A stretch of DNA of 64,000 bases from Paramarasmius palmivorus (lineage: Eukaryota; Basidiomycota; Agaricomycetes; Agaricales; Marasmiaceae): the NCBI GenBank assembly GCA_037176845.1, contig JAYKXP010000151.1:41508-105507 (forward strand). The letters are read 5' to 3'. Shown here piece by piece: positions 58,001-64,000 of the stretch (positions are counted from its first letter, which is position 1; each line of letters begins with the position of its first letter). The notes under the pieces were generated by a model. The model saw nothing but the letters and a program-made list of their open reading frames with translations, was not told the DNA's origin and did not search any database. The translations under genes were made by a program, and so were the position numbers.

Positions 58001-58044
58001 GTAGACTTCCTAGAATTGCTTCCGATATTCGTCCGTTAGTTTGA
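55030..58044 (+). CDS. Pol part of the gypsy polyprotein (RT, RNase H, integrase, chromodomain)
   Basis: Open for 1004 codons after the KDZ insertion; upstream the frame runs into the KDZ end and meets a stop at 55000. The reverse transcriptase (55.1-55.7 kb) shows WVNDYRCLNANT, KVDMTDSFYQTKLHPD, MPQGLRNSPA and the catalytic YLDDIIIW. RNase H (56.0-56.3 kb) shows VTDASEWCTGAIL, HEKELLAIIRAL and MTDHRTLENF. The integrase has an HHCC zinc region (HFGFDKSYGHL, CDDCQ) at 56.65-56.8 kb, acids in ALDFVGPLP, CDRDKLW and HPESDGASEKTN, and a GPY motif. The C-terminal FKVHWKGFPRNEDEWLKW (57.8-57.9 kb) is a chromodomain, which in chromoviruses directs integration toward marked chromatin. All catalytic residues are present; only the loss of the upstream frame disables it. 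Confidence 0.93.
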   Translation, partial: GEIPHVDDLPDDIVMKITLKDAHSTIQARSYKAPRKLKEAWETLLQKNIALGRLRPSNSQYTSPAFLVPKADPNALPRWVNDYRCLNANTVPDRHPLPRIEDILADAAKGKILGKVDMTDSFYQTKLHPDSIPLTAVNTPLGLYEWVVMPQGLRNSPAVHQRRVVAALRPYIGKFCHVYLDDIIIWSDNEEEHAEHVRLILEALRKARLYCNPKKCCFFQLEIDFLGFHISQRGVEAQQGKADAVLNFPRPTCATEMRRFLGMVRFIAGFLENLAEWTRFLDPLTKRECEKDWPEWTDEHEQAFIRVKELVTSRSVLTTIDHANPGDNKIFLVTDASEWCTGAILMWGPDLRSAKPVAFDSQKLSGAECNYPVHEKELLAIIRALKKWRADCIGMTVHVMTDHRTLENFTTQKDLSRRQLRWQEFISQYDLVIAYIKGSENTGADALSRVKDGHYTHEEHFGADFTAWPGLPHEVAAVLSISSDVSFKAKVIEGYEHDPWCKKLLSLAALPPGIACHDKLWYVGDRLIVPKYGDLRENLFRVAHDDLGHFGFDKSYGHLRDSFYWPNMRRDFEHSYIPGCDDCQRNKSSTRPKQGPLHPLPVPDTRLSCIALDFVGPLPEDEGFNCILSMTCRLGSDIKLAPTRIDISAPEAANVFFEHWYCDNGLPTEIVCDRDKLWMSEFWKALMLLSGIKLKASASYHPESDGASEKTNKTFVQSLRYYVDVHHRGWVRALPKIRFEMCNSVNASTGFSPFMLKTGRSPRVLPPLQEPLNSDSLMDAGAIISEIQAVEGDAKDALIATKVMQAFQANKHRGKPQKFAVGDSVMLTTLHRRRNAKRYDQDRALKFFARQDGPYKVKKAYPECDTYTLEMPDGHKKEAYYYVSDLVKYVENNDLLFPARRLERPGPVIVDGLPEQVIEEIVDAKCAGRGWKFKVHWKGFPRNEDEWLKWADVDDCEALEVWIRNGGAGPDSLKKEILGASVAAVMKFFVGRLPRIASDIRPLV

Positions 58045-58065
58045 TCTGTACCATGGCATGTTTCT

Positions 58066-58078
58066 ATGTGGGGGAGGG
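58066..58078 (+). other. Polypurine tract
   Basis: gtgggggaggg directly before the TG of the right LTR, the standard position for the plus-strand primer of LTR retrotransposons. Confidence 0.75.
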
Positions 58079-58308
58079 TGTAAACCTGCCTCCGGCGTTT
58101 ACTGACAGTTCGGACGTTTCCGATGTATGCTCTTATTTACACCTATAGATACATATATACGTACATCCGTTTGTAGCTTCTTTACCTTTTACTTTCACCT
58201 TCCTGAATATATCGTGGTTCACTGTATATTCGTTCGGTCTCCTTCGTTCTCTCTCTCTCGCCCTCTCTCTGTCTCTCCAGTGTTCCTGTCTACTACGACA
58301 GGCTTCCA
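58079..58308 (+). repeat. 3' LTR, 230 bp
   Basis: Appears identical to 45182-45411 by eye. Confidence 0.95.
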
Positions 58309-58313
58309 TCTTC
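58309..58313. repeat. Target-site duplication of the gypsy element, right
   Basis: tcttc, as at 45177-45181. Confidence 0.85.
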
Positions 58314-59944
58314 CCAATCGCTTGCGTGTCCTATACTATGGACATGATATGCACGACGGAGGTTGTTGGGCCAGAACAGAGTTGGGCGTAGCCTTTACCC
58401 CAATTGTTTCAACCCCTCAGTGGGATTCGCAACTGCGTTGTTCGGGTCTCTGGAAGCGATGAGCAAAAGAGCCGAACCAAGAACTTCCTGGTACGTATCT
58501 GTGTCTTGTTCACGGTGCTCTTTCGATATCTGATTCCTTTCTGTGCTCTTTTTAGACTTGTCGCCGTCTCCACGTTGAAGGAATGGTGACAGCTTCCTGG
58601 ATCGCGACCTCGTACCAGCTCGTACCTCAGAAAACCTCCCCTAATCCTCGCTTGAACGGAAGCTAGAGCTAGAGAAAAAGCTGTCAATTCGAGATGGCGC
58701 TGTCTCGCCTGGATGAAGGTTTAGAAGGTAGATCTAGAGAGATAGGATAGTTGTAAACGGGTGCAACTGAGATTGTAATCGCGGATACTTATCAGTCCTC
58801 GGATGCTCTCTCTTGTTGGCCCAGTGGTATCGTTTACGCGTAGTATACATTAGCATGAATACATACCTATGATATACGAGATTGACACGGTTGCTGTTGT
58901 CAATCCGAGTCGATAACAATGTCAAGCGCATCACAACGTCCCTTTGCCCGCTTCCACCAGCATGATTCTACCTCAGAGCTTCAACAACGCCTCGACATGA
59001 CTAGCTTGAACTCTTTCTACCTCTTTTGTCGTGGCCTATAGCCCAAAAAGTTGGAAGGCATCAATTCAGGGAGATAGGTGCGCAGTATTTCTTCCTCTAC
59101 TACTCACTCACTCATCTGCTGAATCTCGCGTTCCTTCCTCCGTGTACAGTCCCTCGACCAAGGATCCTCCCAGTACTTTCACAACCCTTACTTCCGTGGA
59201 ATTCACCGCAAGCCTGTCTTTTCCTCGAAACAGAGCCCACTCCCTTGCAATCAAAGAAGCCCAAACTGATTTACGTCCCATCTTGTTCTCCAAATACGCA
59301 TCCTCCCCTCTGAAACTCATTCCTCTGCTTCATCGGGAAAATAAGCATGTAAATTAGTTGTCAGTAAACGTAGATAAAGCAACGAAATATACATACTTTG
59401 CCAAAATCTATTTAAATGGATTTGGACAAAATAAATGAAATTAAACAGACGTCGCTTTTATATATGTAGAAGTAAATGAAAGTAAATCAACGAAATCATT
59501 TAGGTGAAATACTATCCATTACCTTGATTTCGGCGAACTATTGGCAATATATAGTGACCTCTTACTGATGGTTCCTCAATGGTACAGCACCCCATACATT
59601 AATCCCAACAATAAACTAATTTACAATAGCAGGAGCACGCAAACATACTTAGCTGATACAATAACAAGTACACATGTATAACGAACCCATCCCAATTCCT
59701 TAATAACCAATCGTCGAAGCCCAAAACACCCGGGCCCTGCATCGTCACATCAGAGAGCTGACTCAACTAAGGAATACGAAAGAGAACATACCATATTCAA
59801 ACCTTCCGTTGATCCCCCTTCTGACACCGGGCCCGTAGTCATGATAGGATCCACGTTAATCCCAGGCCCAGCCACCGCTTCAGTCTCTAAGGTTGTCCAA
59901 CAAGCACAAACAGAATGGCAAAGATTCGGTTCAGCAGCTTCATC

Positions 59945-60620
59945 CTGGAAACCTAGATAGTCAAGGTAAGTACCAAGAACAAAGAAGACGGACTTTAAAC
60001 ACATTCACGCATCTCTGACTCGCTTTCTCTCCAGGTATTGAACCAAGCTTGGAAGCTGCAGTGTGTCTGCCCACCCAACCTGTATTGACGGCCGTAAGAC
60101 TGTCAGGCGGTATGGTGGCTACTGTACGGGTATGGCCCCGTATATACGATCCCGTACATACCGTCGTGTACGGGTACGGTAACGAGCCCTAAGAGTGCTG
60201 GATCTTGAGCCACCAGCCATGGTCCAACGAACATGAACGAGGTGACTCCAAGTCAACCTTGGAAACTTGAAGAGGCACGGAAAGTGATTCACGATTTGTG
60301 GAGAAGGCTAAGACTCCAAAAATCAATTTGGGGAGACTTGAGGGCTTGCAGGGCATTGGTTTCCAGTAGCCGCCACCAAAACTAGTCGAAATAGTCCAGG
60401 TGAGTACAAAGAACAAAGGAGACGGACGCTGGTCGCATACATGTATCTCCCTAGGTCCCAGGACTCTATAGTTGAACAAGTGAGACATGGAATGCGTGTT
60501 TTGTGCTTGGTGGAGAGGGTAAGACTGAAGGCTCCCAAGATGCTGAACCATGATTGCAAAATCTAGTCGAAATAGTCTATATGAGTACCTTGAACAATCA
60601 AGGTAACACATACCTGCATC
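59945..60620. repeat. Three diverged internal repeats of the 2.26-kb insertion
   Basis: The block ctagatagtcaaggtaagta with the following caagaacaaagaagacggac at 59951 recurs as ctagtcgaaatagtccaggt at 60383 and ctagtcgaaatagtctatat at 60563. Spacing is about 430 and 180 bp. Confidence 0.55.
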
Positions 60621-61009
60621 TCCAAGCTTCGTGTTCCAGCCTTCTCCCGAGTCCCTACGTATCGAACGAGAAGCTGGCAAGTCTGGGCTTGGGCTTTGAG
60701 TCAAGTGGATAACGCTAGAGATAATGACATATGTGACATACATACCTCCTTTGTCTTCCTCACTCTTGTATCCATAGCGATGACTTGGCGACGACGACGA
60801 CCCCACAGTATCCTGGAACAGTGGGTCAGCATTGATTCTAGGATGTGAGACATAGGATGTATTTGGGTTTTTATGGACTTTTTAACGCTCAATATTCATT
60901 GCACTGTACATTTATTTTATTTTTCATCTATTCTGCATGAAGAAAAACAGAACTTACACTGTTGAACAACGGGCAAGAGCCCTCGTCATCGTTGATGGTG
61001 GTGGTAGCA

Positions 61010-61159
61010 AACAAAGAGTGAAAAAGTCCGAGGCCTCGGCACGCGGCAGGCTTGAGCTTGCAAATCTTGTGTTTGTACAGGCACGTGCTTCAACAAACAC
61101 AAGATTTGCAAGCTCAAGCCTGCCGCGCGCCGAGGCCTCGGACTTTTTCACTCTTTGTT
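61010..61159. repeat. Long near-perfect hairpin (67-bp arms, 16-nt loop)
   Basis: Left arm 61010-61076 and right arm 61093-61159 are reverse complements with one mismatch. Weaker pairing extends to about 60993 and 61175. The arms contain the palindrome ccgaggcctcgg and the loop contains gcacgtgc. Short open frames on both strands simply read the two arms and are not genes. Confidence 0.92.
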
Positions 61160-61836
61160 CACTACCACCATCAAGAGCGGTAAGTCGTCTTCCTCCCCTT
61201 AGTACGGTATAAATAGTATAGAACTATAAAAGAACTGTGAATAAAAGAAATTGTACATGGAATAAGCACACGTCAGAGCTTCAGAATGACAAGTAGTGTA
61301 CTTGCTACTTAGTGTAGAGCGTGAAATAATGACCACTTTACTTGCGTTTACTTACATTAAAATCGACTGATATTATTTACGCCCATTTACTTTCATTAAC
61401 ATTGGCTGAAATGATTTACGCTCATTTATTTTCGTTTAATTGGATCTATATTGTCCAAAATCATTGAGGCTCATCTAGTTTCATTTATTTACAGATATAT
61501 AACCCTGAATCATTTCGTGCCATTCACTCTAAACTATAAATGCAAAATGTATTTATTTGTACATACTTTCTCTGCCTATTTTCCCGATGTTCTTCCCTCA
61601 TCCATCCCCTCTATATGTTTGCTCCAGACGCGAATATCGAGGCTAGGCACGCCCATGAACACCCCCATCTCCCCTGGACGCCGAACTGTCGACAGGGTGC
61701 TCAACCGTCTCATTCGCGAGACTACTACCCCTTCCTCACTGGTTTCGTTGGAAAAGAGATCGACTAGAGAAGATCAGATGTAGTATGCCTTTGGGGCGTG
61801 TTACAGGAGAGTTGAAGGAAGAAGGAATCCGAAAAC

Positions 61837-61912
61837 ACCCCCCCCCCCCCCCCCCACCCCCCCCCTCCCCCCCCCCCCCCCCCCACCCCCCCCCCCCCCC
61901 CCCTCCCCCCTA
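61837..61912. other. Poly-C tract, probable sequencing artefact
   Basis: About 65 C with a few A or T, inserted where copy 1 reads gaacacccatgccc without interruption (about 1218). The 104-codon Pro-rich frame over it is spurious. Confidence 0.75.
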
Positions 61913-63208
61913 TGCCCACGTATCCTTTTTTCCTCCGGGGTCTTTGTTCGGACGCGTCATTTGCGCTCTTGAGTCTTGTCAAAGACCTTTCATAGGAAAG
62001 GTTCAAACGTTCAATATGTGGGGAGATATGGGGGGTAACGAGGGGCGAAAGGGCTTGGGTTGTGTTCTCTGTACTCTCGGGCTTGAGAGATCGTCTTGAT
62101 TGAAAGACAACTGATAGGATAACTTTACATTAGGATGTCTATGATACTGGGACTTGGAAGGAGGCAAAAACGGGGGGATGGTATTTGGGATGGGGATGGA
62201 TGGCATGTTCTAGTGTCAAACGATTCGAGGTATAGAACATCTCTTGGATATATTCAATCTCTTGGTAACCGACAAACAATGAACCACAACCACCGGTACT
62301 CTACCGCCAGTACATGTACTACGTAAATCGACCCACGGAATTTGCTTCCTGAACACGCAAACTAACACAACAAGCCTGAAGTGTCGCATTGAAAAAGGAC
62401 ATCTTTTTGGGGTAGAGGACCATGTAACGACCACGGAGGAGTAGGACATTTGGGAAGATGGCTGCTACAAGAGCAGGTCAAGTATCGGCTTGAGATGAGA
62501 CTAGCGATATGTTACACTTGGGTGTTCATCCATAGAACACGTATCTTTCTTCCCATCACTCTGATCCATGTTCTCCTTTCGCTGCATGCCAACTGATGTC
62601 AGGTTTATGGTGACTCATCAGAAGCACAGCTGTTCAACTTGTGGATATTGCGTATTGTCTAAGTATTGAGAAAGATATGTAGCTCTGGTATGGTCACCGG
62701 GAGTGAAGGATTTGGACACGCCAAGTCACCCATTATCGTTGCACAGTCTTTTTTCTTGTTATCAGCTTCGTCGTTGTTGGAACCAGTCTAGTGAGAGTTT
62801 CTGCACGAAGGGTACCACAAGCATAAGATTGAGGTATGAACAAATGGCAATGAGACTTAGTAGGAACCCATGACCAATCTTCACACATGGTGCTCTAGAT
62901 CACCAGTGGGCCTTTCAGTATCCCCGTTTTCCATCTAAGAGGTTGAATCGTTCGTCTCAACCTTAATCAGATCCCAGTGGGTATGCGCCGTTGCCCAAAT
63001 TCGCTTCCTGCTGCATGTACTGTCTTTCTTGAATCAGGCAAACGGATACGTTTCATGGTGCTATCTCTGTCCGGTTTGCTGGTATGTCTCTTGGTTCGAA
63101 TATAGATATCCTGTTCGGTAGGATCCTGGTGCATAGAAAGCGTCGGCAAGGGAAGGTTTATAGAGAGAAGTATTTTGTTACTTCGTCAGTTTTTGGATTA
63201 TTGTTAGA

Positions 63209-63320
63209 GTTGGGGGGGGGGTTGGAGGGGGTGGAGGGGGGGAGGCGGGGGGGTGGGTGGGGGGGGGGGGGGGGGGGTTGGGTAGGGTGGGGTGGGGGGG
63301 GGTGGCCCGTGAGGGTGGGG
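63209..63320. other. Poly-G tract, probable sequencing artefact
   Basis: G-rich run (with t and a interruptions) inserted relative to copy 1 near position 3340. Frames with poly-Gly or poly-Pro over it are spurious. Confidence 0.75.
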
Positions 63321-63522
63321 GAATTGATTTGGAGCTTTGGCGTTGTCCGTGAGATGACTACATGTTATGGTATTGAGGCTGTGGACAAGAAATCCCAAAT
63401 GCTGAGAATTGGGCCTGTTTTATGTGGGTTTAGGCAGGGGGTGAAATGAGAACAACTTATAATGACACTGAAGTGATTAAAATGGACATACCAGGAGTGT
63501 TGATCCCAGGCAACTCGATCTT

Positions 63523-63563
63523 CCTTTTTTTTTTTTATTTTATTTTTTTTTTATTATTTTTGT
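63523..63563. other. Poly-T tract
   Basis: T-rich run with a few A inserted after ctcgatctt; copy 1 continues ctcgatctttgtgagcaac at 3519. Same interpretation as the other two tracts. Confidence 0.65.
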
Positions 63564-64000
63564 TGTGAGCAACGGATGAGTAGGACGAGCCTAGATCATC
63601 AGCGCGCTATCTCTTTTCCTACAGAGCTATGGCCTACCGGCCTCCTGCTTCCATGGGTATCCCAAACCACTCGTTGTGGCCCTAACCATGAGGAACACCC
63701 CAGACAGGATTGCTTGCAGGGCAGGTAATGAACGCGTCATCAGGCCAGCGACGTGTCTCTGGGCTCTTCCACCCAAAACAGTACTGGATCCCATTACGAC
63801 AGCCCATGGTCCAAGATGGAGCATCATGAAATCTGGATGGATGGGAAGGAGAATGGTATGGGCGAAAGAGGGAGATGTGGGGTGATTTTATGGGTGCAGG
63901 TGTGATGGAGGTATCAATATTTCATGGGTGCTCTTGTTATGCCGAGCTGGTGCTTTGTGAGAAATGGAGGCGGAGTGTCTGGATAAGATGAAGATGCGAG

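Larger units (their letters stand above)
45182..58308 (+). mobile_element. Ty3/gypsy chromovirus-like LTR retrotransposon with a nested KDZ element
   Basis: Two 230-bp LTRs in direct orientation that look identical by eye, starting TG and ending CA, with 5-bp duplication tcttc on both sides. The inside encodes gag, aspartic protease, reverse transcriptase, RNase H, integrase and a C-terminal chromodomain in the order typical of Ty3/gypsy chromoviruses. A 6816-bp KDZ element plus a 7-bp target duplication interrupts the gag-pol frame. Without it the retrotransposon would be about 6304 bp. The identical LTRs mean that it inserted recently, and the KDZ element came later still. I could not identify a primer-binding site with confidence. 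A purine tract precedes the right LTR. Confidence 0.95.
59331..61589. mobile_element. 2.26-kb insertion with terminal inverted repeats, family unknown
   Basis: Absent from copy 1 (site near position 985). Starts catcgggaaaataagc and ends gcctattttcccgatg, giving 16-bp inverted repeats with one mismatch. Both ends carry AT-rich subterminal motifs resembling gtaaatgaa. The flanks tgctt / ttctt may be a 5-bp target duplication with one mismatch. No transposase: the longest frame (60806-60189, minus, 205 codons) has no motif and spans internal repeats. Probably a non-autonomous DNA element. Confidence 0.68.
58351..64000. repeat. Segmental repeat, copy 2 (pairs with 1-3964)
   Basis: Direct-orientation copy starting tgcacgacggaggttgttgg, as at position 1. 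It lacks the MITE and the 588-bp insertion of copy 1, and has a 2.26-kb insertion (59331-61589) and three homopolymer tracts. From about 61900 on it differs from copy 1 by many single-base indels. The alternative to a true duplication is two haplotypes, or two reads of one locus, joined in assembly. No gene is supported. Confidence 0.88.

Noticed and set aside
60937..61212. 91-codon frame over the hairpin
   Set aside because: The two halves of the predicted protein and the opposite-strand frame are the same residues read from the two arms, as expected from an inverted repeat.
59330..61590. Reading the 2.26-kb insertion as a Helitron
   Set aside because: It has inverted ends, no CTRR terminus or 3' hairpin at the border, and no Rep/helicase gene.
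61785..62099. Proline-rich 104-codon frame
   Set aside because: Created by the poly-C tract, which is absent from copy 1.
63084..63449. Glycine-rich 121-codon frame
   Set aside because: Created by the poly-G tract in low-quality sequence.
1..64000. CRISPR arrays, bacterial operons, riboswitches or rho-independent terminators
   Set aside because: Introns, LTR elements and KDZ transposons show a fungal nuclear origin; no regularly spaced short repeats were seen.

Overview
The window looks like nuclear DNA of a mushroom-forming fungus (Agaricomycetes, Basidiomycota). Evidence: the only intact genes carry many 50-60 bp GT-AG introns; two KDZ (Kyakuja-Dileera-Zisupton) DNA transposons are present, one with a CxC2-type cysteine cluster; there is a chromodomain-bearing Ty3/gypsy retrotransposon; and gene fragments belong to a family common in Agaricomycete genomes. 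I found no housekeeping gene, rRNA, tRNA or CRISPR array. It is a repeat-rich region built from nested mobile elements and old duplications, and the species cannot be told from the sequence.

Layout: 1-3964 is one copy of a repeat whose second copy lies at 58351-64000; each copy has private insertions that reveal empty sites in the other. 3965-12900 is CpG-poor and almost gene-free, ending in a minus-strand gene (13003-11474) with an N/Q-rich N-terminus. 13000-17750 and 34700-39480 are a long diverged direct duplication of decayed sequence, with further decayed relatives at 10500-11000, 17600-18600 and 41740-43350. 18932-21052 holds a tandem duplication.

21416-31772 is a complete 10.36-kb KDZ transposon (element A) with an 8-bp target-site duplication, long terminal inverted repeats, and three genes: a 1195-aa CxC2-KDZ transposase on the plus strand, a 712-aa accessory protein with an RGG-rich tail on the minus strand, and a small 330-355-aa unknown protein. 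All three can be spliced into open frames.

45182-58308 is a Ty3/gypsy chromovirus-like retrotransposon with 230-bp LTRs that appear identical and a 5-bp target-site duplication. Its gag-pol frame is split by a second KDZ transposon (element B, 48207-55022). Removing B plus one copy of its 7-bp target-site duplication puts gag and pol back in the same frame, so B inserted into a gene that was still open. B carries a 793-aa KDZ transposase that lacks the cysteine-cluster N-terminus and an intact 860-aa minus-strand accessory protein of a different type from A's.

Both KDZ elements thus share one plan: transposase rightward and a large uncharacterised accessory gene leftward. The last 2 kb (61.8-64 kb) contain poly-C, poly-G and poly-T tracts and many single-base indels relative to copy 1, which looks like poor consensus quality at a contig end. 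Exon coordinates were derived by hand and may be off by a base or two.
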